Assembly: GCA_033002965.1 (NCBI GenBank)
Contig: JAURVB010014087.1
Location: forward strand, 45,163-109,162
Length of the DNA: 64,000 nucleotides
Direction of reading: 5' to 3'
DNA from: Piper betle
Taxonomy: Eukaryota > Streptophyta > Magnoliopsida > Piperales > Piperaceae
The translations under genes and the position numbers were made by a program. This document shows, piece after piece, positions 42,694 through 54,400 of this stretch. The notes below the pieces were generated by a model that worked only from the letters and a program-made list of their open reading frames with translations, was not told the origin of the DNA and ran no database searches. The stretch's first letter is position 1, and every line of letters starts with the position of its first letter.

Positions 42694-43489
42694 TTTAATA
42701 AATTTTACTCAACCACCTATCTCTCTTAGTATGCATATCCCAAATCTAATAATATCATGTATAAATATGGGTATTAATTCTATTATTTTGCTCTTTGTGA
42801 GGAAACTTATGTACTATGAAAGTTTTCGTTTGTGAATATCCTTTCTGCCATTTTTTTTATACTATAAAACATGTTGGAATTGAATAACAAATCAAAAATA
42901 TGAGAGGTTAGTTTGTACAAAACTTGACAAGAGATTATGGATATATTGTACTATAAATATACGTTGCCCAAGAATTTAAAAAAAAAGACTAAGTATAAAT
43001 TATTTTAATGTAATTATTTTCTATTAAGTAGTTAAAATTTTAAAATAATTTATTTTTATCCATTTTAACTCCTCTAATTTTATCTCACTCCTTTAGCCTC
43101 CCCTCTTTTTTTTCTTCTTGTTCAAATTTTTGCACCTTTAAAAACAATTATTTCATTGCATATATATTATATTTTATATATATATAAATTTCACAATAAT
43201 ATATATATATAAGAAGGGCTGAGGTGAGGCCAGATCGTCCTTATAATTGGACTACCCAAATCAAATCTAGGGGCAGAAAAATATTTACAACAAAACAACC
43301 AAATAACAAAATTTCCCCATTTGAATGAAGCAACGAGTAGAGCATTGAGGGGTGCATTTTTGTTAGTTGCGCGAAGTTGCAATCAAGCTGAATTCGATCT
43401 CCATATGGATACTATAAAGAAGATATAACCTACTGCTTATGGTTTTTAAGAGAGTATTCTTTCGTCATCTTGGCCATGACGTACATTTA
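42694..43489. other. Intergenic, AT-rich, no gene seen
   Basis: Sequence between the tRNA and the MULE remnant. TA-rich runs occur at about 43160-43212. No supportable gene. Confidence 0.4.
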
Positions 43490-44290
43490 GCCCTCGTGCA
43501 AAGAATGTTGCTTCGGTGAACAACTTCTTATAATCATTTAACAACATGATATTGCAAGCACGGGAGAGGCCTATAATTAGCTTAGCTGAAACAATTCGTA
43601 GGATGTGCATGAAGACAATTGAATATGCAAATAAGAATTTTGGTGAGAGAGCTATTATTTGTCCAAATATTGTAAAGAAGCTTAAACTTATTATGGGTGA
43701 TGCCTAAATGGTGAATTTAATTCCAAGTGGTGATGGCTATTTTGAGTGTAGACAGTTGGACATAGTATATGTTGTTTCATTGAAGGATATAACATGTTCA
43801 TGTTGTGAATAGTTGCTTTCAGGTTTACCATGTAAGCATGCCATGACTGTCATAATATTTGACATAAAAAATGTGGAAGAGTTTTGTGATGAAACATTTT
43901 CAGTTGCACGTTATAAGAAAACATATGATTATATAATTCATCTAATAGTAGATGAATCTGAGTGGCCAGAAGTAGAGAGGAATATAGTACACCCTCCCAT
44001 AGTAAGAAATCAAACTGGGAGCTCTCGAAAGGCTAGGAGGAAAGGCAAAGATGAAAAGCGTTGAAATGGTTACACTACATTAAATTTATTTTTCACAACT
44101 ACCACTACAATATTAACATTTTTCCTTCTTTTTTTGATTTCAGATGATGCGCCATGACCACATGCAAGAGCATCGAGAGATTCAAGGGGAAGAGGTTTGG
44201 GTTCCACAAGCGGAGGCTAAGCTACCAAATTGTGAAAAATATAGGTTTTGGCTAGGGTTTTCTTGGGCAGATTGGGTTTTCTAAAGTTGT
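43490..44290 (+). pseudogene. MULE (Mutator-like) transposase remnant with SWIM finger
   Basis: The translation shows the C-terminal part of a plant MuDR-type transposase: NNMILQARERPIISLAETI, then CRQLDIV..VSLKDITCSC, LSGLPCKHAM (SWIM finger, C-x-C ... C-x-H), VEEFCDETFSVARYKKTY, and DESEWPEVE before a basic RKARRKGK tail at 43813-44064. Stops interrupt it (TAA near 43706, TAG near 43808), and the catalytic N-terminal half is absent. Terminal inverted repeats were not found. It is dead, and only the 3' part of an old element. Confidence 0.75.
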
Positions 44291-44619
44291 TTGATAACAC
44301 TTAATGTCATTTGAATTTAGTGACTATTTTCTGTATGGACCACTCCCTAGTGTTTGGGAGTTGAAACTATTTTGTTAACCGTTTTTAAAGTTACTTGGGA
44401 AAAGTAGTTGATCCTTTTTGATTTTGGTGAATATTTTTGCACTTGCCACTCCATCGTATATATATTTATGGCTTCATGTAAGCTCTTCGAATATTATTGT
44501 GATCGACAATGTTGAGAAGAAATCATTCATAATATTACAAGCATACATTTATATGTGGAGTTATTGATGCACAATTTCCTCTCCATCATCTCCAATCCTT
44601 GTTGTCTACACATTAGATA

Positions 44620-44775
44620 ATAGCTTAGTGGGGAGAGGGCATCAGTAGATGGTATTGCCCCATCTTCGAAGGAGACCGGCAATTGAAGTGCAATGGCCGA
44701 CCGATGAAGATCTGAGAAAAAGAGGTGGTGGTGACTTGGGAGGGACGATGGATGTAATAAAACTTTAGGGTCATG
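44620..44775. repeat. Direct repeat, left copy (pairs with 45372-45530)
   Basis: It shares with 45372-45530 the ordered words tagatggtattgccccatc, cgaaggaga, cggcaattgaag, ccgatgaagat, aagaggt and gggacgatggatgtaataaa. The minus strand of this region is open over 44527-44916 but without a known domain. Confidence 0.6.
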
Positions 44776-45089
44776 AAGAGCCATCGCAGTCACCAAAGCC
44801 TCCATCATCTTCATTGGCACCTTTTTATCATCACTATCTATTTCAATCTCTTCACCTATAGGGAGGAAATGAAAAAAATATGGAGAAGAATAAAAGATAG
44901 GGTAGGCAAATATCAAGTCATCAAAAATACTTGCTATATGTAATGAAAAAATAAGTTCACATCACTAAATATTTCCAACGCATAGTGACAATTTCTCCTT
45001 ATTATAGTTATATCTAATTTACACTCTACTCTAAATAGTTCAACGAAATTATTGAAGTTTCAAAAGTTCAAAATAACAATAAGGTCATG

Positions 45090-45335
45090 TTATAAAAAGT
45101 TCCACTTTAAATGGTAGAGGCATTTCAACAAACATTTACCTTGCACACCACCTTTGCCAAGCCTCGGTGCCAAATCTGCACCACCAAAGTCTGCACCTTT
45201 GCCATCTTCTACATTGGGATGATTCTTCAATAAGGACCCGGTCATAGTGATGGTTGGGGTAGCCCTATCAATGATATAAAATTGCTCTACCCAGTTGTGC
45301 TTCTCTGGAGGGACCTCCAACTGTTTCCCCTCCAT
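45090..45335 (-). other. Open frame between the direct repeats, unrecognised
   Basis: 81 residues starting MEGKQLEVPPEKHNWVEQF and rich in Gly further on (GKGADFGGADLAPRLGKGG). No family is recognised. It lies between two direct repeat copies on the same strand as a second open frame at 44527-44916, so the two may be exons of one decayed repeat-encoded gene. Coding status is doubtful. Confidence 0.2.
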
Positions 45336-45371
45336 CTCCGGTCACTCCTTATCGTCGAAGGTCACATTAGA

Positions 45372-45530
45372 TACTAGCAGAGTGGGGAAAGGGCATCAAG
45401 TAGATGGTATTGCCCCATCAACGAAGGAGAGCGGCAATTGAAGCGCGGTGGCTGGCCGATGAAGATTTGAGAAGAAGAGGTGATGGTGGCTTAGGAGGGA
45501 CGATGGATGTAATAAAACTTTAGGGTTTTG
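45372..45530. repeat. Direct repeat, right copy (pairs with 44620-44775)
   Basis: Right partner of the copy at 44620-44775, same orientation, about 750 bases apart. Differences are mostly single-base changes and one-base indels. Confidence 0.6.
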
Positions 45531-45749
45531 AGGTGGACAAGTAATGCCGCATCAATTTGACATGTCATCAATTGATAGAAATAATTTAATAGAGTTAGAT
45601 AACAGGGGTGTTAAGTGATGATTTTTGAAAGAGAAGGTAGCTAAGTGATGTTTTGCATTGGTTGAGGGGTCTCATGTGAAATTTTCCCTATAATTTAATT
45701 TGAATATCACAACTTATTTTATTTGTTTTTGACTTATTAATCCCTCCCC

Positions 45750-47423
45750 AGGGGTGGGCATCGGTCGAACGGACGTCGGACAAGTTATTGTCCGCGTCTG
45801 TCCGAAATTTTGTCGGACAAAACTTGTCCGACCAAATTAATGTCCAACTTGTCCGTCGGCCTAGACAACGTCCTTGAGACGGTCCGAAATTATATTCTAA
45901 TTACTAACCCTAACCCTACTTACCAATAATCCGCAGCCGCCGCCCGCCTCCCTCGCCCTCCTTGGCAGCCCTCTTTCGCCGCCCTCCCCCGACCCTCTGC
46001 CTCCCGCGGCCCTCATCACCTGCCCTCCGCCGCCCTCCCTCGACCTCCACCGCCCTCCCCCACCCTCCCCCACCCTCCTCGCGGCCTTCTGTCGCTACCC
46101 TTCGCGCGTCCTCCCCCGACCTCCGCTGCCCTCCTCCCGCCCTCCCCCTTCCTACGTCGCCGCCCTCCCCGCCCTCCTCCAAACTCCACCACCCTCCCGG
46201 CCCTCCGCCACCCTCTCCTTCCTCCTGTCGCCGCCCTACCCTGCCCTCTGCCACCCTCCCTTTCCGCCTCGACTCCGCCACTGCCGCCTGCCTCTATTGC
46301 CCTGCCTCTGTTGTTGCCTGCCTTCGTCGGACCGCCAGACCGCCGGACCGTCGCTCTTTGCCGCCGTAGATATAAGCTTTCACCACTGTTTCAATCAACA
46401 CAATTAATACTTGATTATTTTAATAACGCCATGTTAATTATTTTATATTTTGAAAATATTTCTAAGGTTAATAATTATTTATAATAGGATATAATGTAAA
46501 AAAATTATACCGATGAAATTGTGTAGTGTTTGAATTATAAAAAAATGTGCAATTATTTGGCGAAGGAAGCTTGCATCTTGGACGGAATATGTACTAAATG
46601 CAAATTAATATTTTTTTTAGAGATGGATTATACAAATTCTTTATTAAATGTAAAGGAGCAAAGTGGAGATGGAAAAGATAAAAAAAATCGATTGCTAAAG
46701 AAGGAGAATTTATGGATGGTTCATTATAAAAAAGAGGAAAATAATATTCGATGTATGAGCGTATTTTAATAGAAAATATGAGAAGAATGGAACATTTGTT
46801 ATTTGTCATTACTATGAAAAAAATTTTGAGGGAACAGGAAGTTATGGAACCATTTATTTATAGAGGCATGTTTAAGGAAAATACTATAATTTCAAAATAA
46901 AGTGGACAAAAAAAGTGGTGATATTGCTTAATAAATTTTCAAGATGAGAGTGAAAAAAGATGGAGAAAATAAAATAGAAGTATGGAAATTTGATCAAAGA
47001 ATGAGTAGATTAGAGTTGGCCGAAGCAATTATCTTACATGAATATTCATTTTTAATTGTAAAACATGAAGGATTTAGAAGGTGGGTTAGTAATTTGCAAC
47101 CACAATTTGTGATGGTTTTTAGGAGAACAATTACATAAGATTGTCTTTGAATTTATAAAAATGAAAAAATGTGTAACTTGCAACCACAAGTTTATTGTAT
47201 AGTATGTTTTGTAATCTTTATAAAATATAATATTAGCATTAAAAATATTTAAGACATTATTTTATTTATATAAAATATCGGACATTCGGTCGGTCGCTTG
47301 GTCGGACAAAAAATATCCATATTTGGTTTGTTTTAATTCGGTCAAATTTGATTGGTTATATTTGATCGGACATGCTTAGGACGTCGATCGGACACGGACA
47401 TTCGAACGTCCGTGCCCACCCCT
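45750..47423 (+). mobile_element. Non-autonomous hAT element with exact 8-bp target-site duplication
   Basis: Terminal inverted repeat AGGGGTGGGCA (45750-45760) and TGCCCACCCCT (47413-47423), flanked by identical CCCTCCCC at 45742-45749 and 47424-47431. The 8-bp duplication and TIR are diagnostic of the hAT superfamily. Subterminal ends are rich in gtcggac / gtccgac words. The left interior (45915-46375) is a CCCTCC-type, very GC-rich stretch. The right interior holds a broken N-terminal transposase fragment (46790-47138). Length is 1674 bases; the catalytic part is missing, so it can move only with help from elsewhere. Confidence 0.9.
46790..47138 (+). pseudogene. hAT transposase N-terminal remnant (BED finger plus adjacent region)
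   Basis: Frame pieces read ICHYYEKNFEGTGSYGT followed by L-stop-RH near 46806-46868. This is a decayed BED zinc finger, with the second Cys changed and a stop before the RH. After a frame change, 46944-47138 reads WKFDQRMSRLELAEAIILHE, then VKHEGFRRWVSNLQPQF and RRTIT, the region after the BED finger in plant hAT (RICESLEEPER-like) transposases. The catalytic core and dimerisation domain are gone. Confidence 0.75.
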
Positions 47424-47431
47424 CCCTCCCC

Positions 47432-48432
47432 CTGGGAGAAGATATATTGACAAATAATTTGACTTCAAATGTTTTATAATTGGGTGAGTATAATTTGGTT
47501 AAAACTAAACCGAATTATCAAATTGGTCGGGTTTTAAACTAATTCAATTAGGTTTGGTTTTGAACTAATTCAATTTGGTTTTAAATTGGGTAATAGGTAA
47601 ATTGAATGCCATATAAGTATTTTGGTTTGGAACCGATGAATTAACCAAAATAGCCATTTTTAAAATATTATCAAATATATATTTTATATTAATATCATAA
47701 AATTACAATAGTTTTATGATAAATTTTATTTATTTAATGTGATATATATTTAGAACTACTTATTAAATGATTATTTTCATGAAAATAATGATTCATTTTT
47801 TATTAAATAATTAAATAGCTTTATACTTTTATAAATTATCATTCATTTCAATTATTTTGTTTGGTTCTGTCGGTTTTGAGTAGAGTTTGATTTTAGTCGG
47901 TTATCAGTTATTCGACAATTTGGTTTCCTGATTACTCATTATAAATAGTAATAATATTTGATTTTAGAATGAAATAAAATTAATTTTGAATCAAATAAAT
48001 CAAACATACACGACTTATCATCTTATTAGTTTTTTTACCAACTCATTTTATTTTTCAAAAGATATTAGGACAAATAGATTTGAGTCCAAATGATCTTTAT
48101 TTTTTTCCAAAGCAGAGTCAAATCATCTTTTCAAGCAATATATTCATTAAAATTTAAGGTCGGTTTGGAATTAACAAACCATTTTCAAAATTATTCTTGA
48201 CGTTTTTTTAATATATTTGAGTTTGGCCAAAAATTCGGTTCGATTGTAGAATTTAGAATCATATTAGGCTAGTTTCCCAACCGAACAGTCCGATTGTGGA
48301 CGGCCCGCACAATACCCGATTATGAGGACCAAATGCCCGTTTATGCCATCATGGCCCGGGCTATTTCCCGCCTCCACCGCCATTCCTCCCCCCCCCTAAA
48401 ACCCAAAACCCTCCTCCGAAATCGCCGCCGCC
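47432..48432. other. Intergenic region and NUP188 promoter
   Basis: 47470-47960 is AT-rich with repeated gaactaattcaattt and ggttttaaa words, probably an old repeat. The last 150 bases are C-rich, with ggcccg-type site-II-like motifs (atggcccggg at 48351) and aaaacccaaaaccct, telobox-like, near 48399. This is typical of TATA-less plant housekeeping promoters. Upstream ATGs near 48321 and 48351 are out of the main frame. Confidence 0.5.
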
Positions 48433-51400
48433 ATGGCCGCTGCCGCGTCGCCGGCCGGAGCTGCCGGCCGCCTCGCCGAGAAGATTCCGACCTCCGTCGA
48501 CGAGTCGCTCTGGTGGGAGCCCTTCGAATCCCTCCTCGCGGAGCTCGAACGAGACGATTCCGCCTCTTCCCCGGCGTCGTCTCTGGTAACCCTCATTCGT
48601 GCTTGTTTCGTTGTTTATCTGTGGCATTTGTTGATGTGGTTTGGGTTTTTTCAGGTTGATATGCTCGATCGGCACGAGGCGTGGCTCTTGAAGTCGGTCA
48701 CTATGTTCAAGTCTCCTAACCAGGCATCGAGGTCGGCTTTGGAGGGTGGAGTTGTCGGTTTGGGGGCGAGGCGGATCGAGGTGCGGCCGGAGTTGAAGGA
48801 ATTGGCGCTGGAGCTCAGCCGCATTTCGGTGAGCCAAGATAATTCGATTTTGGTTCTTGATTGCCAGCTTATGTTGTATGGGAACATAGGTTATAGAGAA
48901 TTATGTTCAAATTCTTCATCAAATATTGGTTATAGATGTTTTGCGCTTTGTAGCCTTCGTGCTTAGTGTGGAATTTGTAGAACAAGTCTACAAAGCTAAA
49001 AAGCTAAAAAGGTCTATAACCTACATATTTTGAAGCAATTTTGTAGAAGCTATGGGAGTGCAAGGTACAAAAACGTTATAACCTGCATGCTTAGTGATAG
49101 GAGTCACTCAGTAGTAGAAGGCACGAAAAACGTGAAAAATGTTATAACCTGCATGTTTAGAAGCTGTATGCACTATGGAGTATGTTTAAATACATTGTCA
49201 TGATGTTCCAGTTGCATGCTTGCTTGCTTCTGTTATTGGCTAATTATATTCAGAGCCTTATATACATGAGCTACAGCTCATATATATTACATGAGCTACA
49301 ACCTTTATTTGGAGCAATTTAGTGGGCCCACTACTCAAAATTCACATAGATAAATATAAAAATAAGTAATTAGGATATTTGTAGATTTTCAAATCAATCT
49401 AATCCTTTTATCCCTTTCATCTTTAATTATCAAAGTAATTGTAATAAAAATTAATTTTAAAACATCTTTAAACTAGTACATTTTTGTATTTTACTTTTCA
49501 TGCATATAAACCTCATTATGTGGGACCCACTAAAAAGGTTCAAATCGAGGTGCAGCTCATATAAGCTATACGAGGTGTAGCTCACTTTTTTTCCCTTTAT
49601 TTACAAGAATGATTGTTTTTATTGCAAATTAAAATTTTATTTTCTCCAATGTGTCAGCTGCTGGATGAAGTACAGTCCTACATTGTTGTGAGCAGGTATG
49701 TGGAGCGGAACAATATGCCTCTCGAGTTTAAAGTTGAGAACCTTCGACATCGAGTAAGTTGGTCTCTGCTCATCAGTGGAGGATAATCTTTGTTTAGCTC
49801 AATAATTACATTAAATGTTCGAGTTTGGTCAAGTGGGTGACTCCTAAGCAACAGGTTCTCGTCCACTGGGATACAAGGCCTCGTGGCATCCTGACAGGCT
49901 CCTCCGCTTTGTGCTTTTAGCTGACATGCTGAATCATTTGCTTATGTTAAATACACAAATCACATAGTAGAGACCTCTGAAAGCAGGGAATAAATGTGAA
50001 TTACAATGGTAAAAATGAAAATGTTCACCAATAGATAGCCGCTACCCTTCTAGAACTTCTATTTCTAAAACATTGACTCTCATTGCTTGCAACCATGGCA
50101 GTTACTTGACTATATATTGTGTCAGTCTTTGAGAAATTCGATTAGAGCAGTGTTAGGAAAAAGGCTTTGTTTCTTTCAGCAATGAGATCAATGATCTACC
50201 TGTTTTGGCATGACAATGCTGCCAAAATTTTTTCTTTTTGCAAAGTTATTTATGGAACCAGTATGATCAATTTAATATTGCAATTTTAGGTGTTTTTTAT
50301 AGGTAATAGCTGACCTTGAATTCTGCTTCTCTTTTTTGTTGAAAGGTTCTGCTTCACTATTACCTTGAGCGGCAATGCTTGCTGAAGTGCATCAGACAGA
50401 TCATTGTTCATTCTTGTAAGTGACAATTTGGGTTTATTCTTTATATTTATGGGATATTGCAATTTGCAACTTATGCTGTTAGCATATTTCTTCTTGCAAT
50501 TTTGTTTTGGACTGTTCTTAGAGTACTTGGTGAGTTTTAATGTGGGCAATTTATGTTTACTTACTTCTCTAGAGCAAAAAATGTATGCTTATCAGTTTGT
50601 TTGTAGTAAGTGTTATAAAAAACACCAAAATGTTTACTATTTGTATTTGTCAGTGTCCATCATGCAAATTTCCTTTTCTCCATCTTTTTGAACTTAATAT
50701 GTTGTTTTTGAAGGAGCGTAACCCTTTCTTTATTCATTATTTTTTTACAATTTCATACTGTAGTTTTCTGTTTGGTGAAATAATGACTATGGCTAAAAAT
50801 ATAAAGTTGATATGTACTTCAGGTTCAGTGTTTAGTTTGGTAATTAGTAATTTAAATTTTTATTGTTCCACTACAAGTTGCAGATGGCTTTGATTCAAGT
50901 GCTAAGATCTCAAAGGTGGCGAAGAAGTTGTTTTCTGATGGACTAGGGAAAGTGTTGCTTTGTATCATGGAGGACCTTTTTTCCTGCAATCATTTTGGAT
51001 ATGCAGTATGTTCTTGATGTTGACTTCTTTCCTTCTCATTTACAATGGGTGGCTGTAATAATGGTTGCTTGTTTTTTGATTTCACACTAATGGAATATGA
51101 TAGCTGAAAACTGAATATAGGTTTTTATTTTGTCACTACTCACTAGTATATGAAATTTTAATTTGAATCGTCTTTCACTCCATAAAATCCTTGAATATTT
51201 TTTTACATTTCTTTTTCGATTCCATGAGAAGCATTATACTCTTGCTTTTCTTTGTTCTTTTTCACTTGGTGTCTGTTGTTCTTCTGTTTGTAACAACCCA
51301 ATTCCAATGACTACACCTCCAATCAAATTAAATTCTTCTCTTTCCTGTTGCTGTAGCTTTCAACTTTTCGAGTTGCAGTGGCAGCTTGTGCATGGTACTC

Positions 51401-54400
51401 TAGTGATTGAATTTCTTGCTTGACGTGCCTTAAGAAGTTTTGGAACCCAAAATGGGTGAAGTCCAAGCCTCTTTATATCCCAATTGAAAAAGAGGTTTGA
51501 CCAAGGGAATTGCACCACCCACTCCTTTGCCCATCTAGCTGCCATCCTCCATACACCAGGGACTACCATTGCCAAATATTGCGCCAAGTTATTTCAGCCA
51601 GCCAAAGTCTTCAACACCCAAGCATTTTGCTCATGCATTTTGTAATTTATTATGGGTTTCTATTTTTTATGGTATTTATTGCTCATTCACAGGATGCAGA
51701 TTTCACCACATTGTCAGTGGAGGAGTCCTTGATTGAAACGAATTTGGTCTTGGACATCCTGTTCCTTGCATATTATGATACCATTTCTACATGCACATAT
51801 GAGCAATGGAAAAGCTTGTGCTCCATTTTCAAAGTAAAATTCTGAATCTAGTTTTAAGTCCATCTTTATCTGTTGCTGTCGTTTATTAATGATGACTTTT
51901 CACTTTGTTTTATTTCAGGGGATTTTATTGAACTCTTTAAGAATTGGAAAGCTGTCAGTATCTGGGGAAGCTGAAAATTTATTGTATCAGGCCAAAACCC
52001 AGTTGCTTCTTATTCTTATTGAAACATTGAATATTGACAATATTCTTCATCTAGTTCATGATGGGTTGCCCTTCAGGTCCTCATTTTAAATTTTTTATTG
52101 CGGTCATTCTTTATTTACACTGTTTGTTTTTACATTCTCAATTAATTTCGTCTGTTTTATCCCAACCACATTGCTTCTCAGGCAGGACGAATACGTGTTC
52201 TCTGTTGTGGATATTCAAGAGATTGATGCTAATCTTGCAAGTTTCAATATTTCAGCACCTGAAGTTGGAGTGTTATTTCTTGCTTGGGGAGTATTCCACT
52301 GCCTGCTTTCATCACTTCCAGATAAGCATGACAACAACATTCTTGCGGTGCATAAATATCTAAATTTGTGTTTTTAATATTGATTTGACCTTCATAAATT
52401 ACTCTTACAATTAAATGTTGGCTTTCAGGAGATTGACCATGTAGCTTATGTACGTCAAGCTTTTGTGGTTTCACCACTTACATATTTATGGGAAATTCTA
52501 GACAGAAATGTGCTGGGAGATTCAGTTGTAAGTCATAATACCGTCAATGCCTTTATACTATCTATCCCATATTTGATGTCAGTTGTTGGTGTGAAGTGCA
52601 TAGTAGTATTTTGGGAGCTCTTCACCAAGATTTTAACTATAAGGAGTCAATTGACAGGGTTCTCAGTTTTAGGGAGTGTATGCAGATTATATAGTTTGAA
52701 GAATTTATCCTTCATTTTCGTTTTCTTCATGACTCAAGATTAAATTAGATTAGAAATTTAAATGCTGCCCAATATGGGCCGGAATAAATGAGGAACTTTG
52801 GTAATGTTAGGACCTTATTCCTTTAGAAGTTCTTCTTGGTTAGAATTTGTTCAAATGTGGGAATCTATTATTTTGGGAACCTTTTGTCCTGGGCCCATTT
52901 CGGGATAAAGTGGAAGAAGAAGAAGGAATATATGTTAATGAGAATGTAGTTGATGATTTATTCATCTACCTTGCTTATTATCGAAGGAATGATTGATAGT
53001 GACTCTGACAGCTCGCTGCTTTTTATACCTAATAGTTTTATTGCTTGGTGTTTATTAAGATTTGCACATGTATTATTCACTTCTCTCATTGATAAAACAT
53101 CTGATTTGTGTTCAATGTTTTTAAATTGTTGATGCACCCAAAGAATAATTTATGGAGCAATTTGAACTTTGAAGTTACTATGTTAGCACCCAATCTGATA
53201 TTGTTTGATGCTAATTCAGTGTTCTCACGTGGGCTACAAGAGTGTGATGAAAACACTACTAGCTGCATTCATTGCCTCGTACGAAATCAGCAATCAGGTA
53301 GTCATGTTCTTTAATTATTAAGACTGGAGACTAATATGTCATTTTGATGCTGATGTAATCTTTTTACTGCAGCATGAAAGCAACACTTCTCATCAGTTGC
53401 TGGATGTGCTTTGCAAAATTTATCGTGGAGAGGTTGGACTATTATCTAATAGTCTCTTTTTGTGCCCTTTCCTTCATCTATGTTATCTTGTCACCATGGC
53501 TTGTACAAATCATCTGTACCAAGGCTTTACAAAAATGTCATTTTATGTTCACATTTTTTTGGGTGAAATGAAATTTGCAGTCTAAACTTGTTTTTAGGCT
53601 GGCAACAGTTTTGGCCAATGATTTTTTTGTTTATTGAAAATGAATGAGTTATAATTTCAACTTAACTCAAAATTTAGACGCTTGTTTTTTTATTCAGTTC
53701 ATATTCACCCATAATTTGTAGTATGCATGAAACACTCATCAAATCAGAGCTGTTGTTGTCATTGTCATTAAACATCATCATTATCATCAGGATATGTCAA
53801 ATAAGAGTTGTGTTTCAGCGCGTTCTGATTGTTTATTTTATTTTTAATTTTCTCACATCTCTCCCCATCAGCTGATTAGGGACCTCTAGCACCTTAGTAG
53901 AGTGCAGAGTTCTCTGTACATTTTTCTTTTGGTGCAAAGACTCAGTAAAAATTAGTGCAACATATGGTGCAGGAGTCGCTTTGTATGCAATTTTGGGACA
54001 AGGAGAGCTTTGTAGACAGTCCTATTAGATGCTTTCTTTCTTCCTTGGAGAGTGAATTTCCATTTCGGTCTGTGGAACTTGTATGCTTCTTGTCAGCACT
54101 TTGTGAAGGTGCTTGGGCTGCAGAATGTGTGTAAGTTAGTTTATTATCTCTATTTGTTCGTTCATCTAATTGCTTAATGTGTATTTTATTTGTTATTTTT
54201 TATTTTTTTATTCATTATCAATGCATTTTGTTGCCTGGTTTAAACTTTTTACTCAATGAAAAATGAGGAAAGATGTGATTGGTTTGTCATGGTATGGTTT
54301 GTCATTCGAATTAATTAAAAAGTTAGTTACATATCCTCGGACAAGTAATGTAGGATGGCATTTCCTCAATTCGAGTTTGCAAAACATCTAACGAATACTG

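Noticed and set aside
45962..46369. 135-codon Pro/Ser-rich frame and its antisense in the hAT element
   Set aside because: Product of CCCTCC-type repeats; both strands are open and no domain is visible.
48361..48837. 158-codon minus-strand frame
   Set aside because: Antisense to NUP188 exons 1-2 in GC-rich DNA; no domain.
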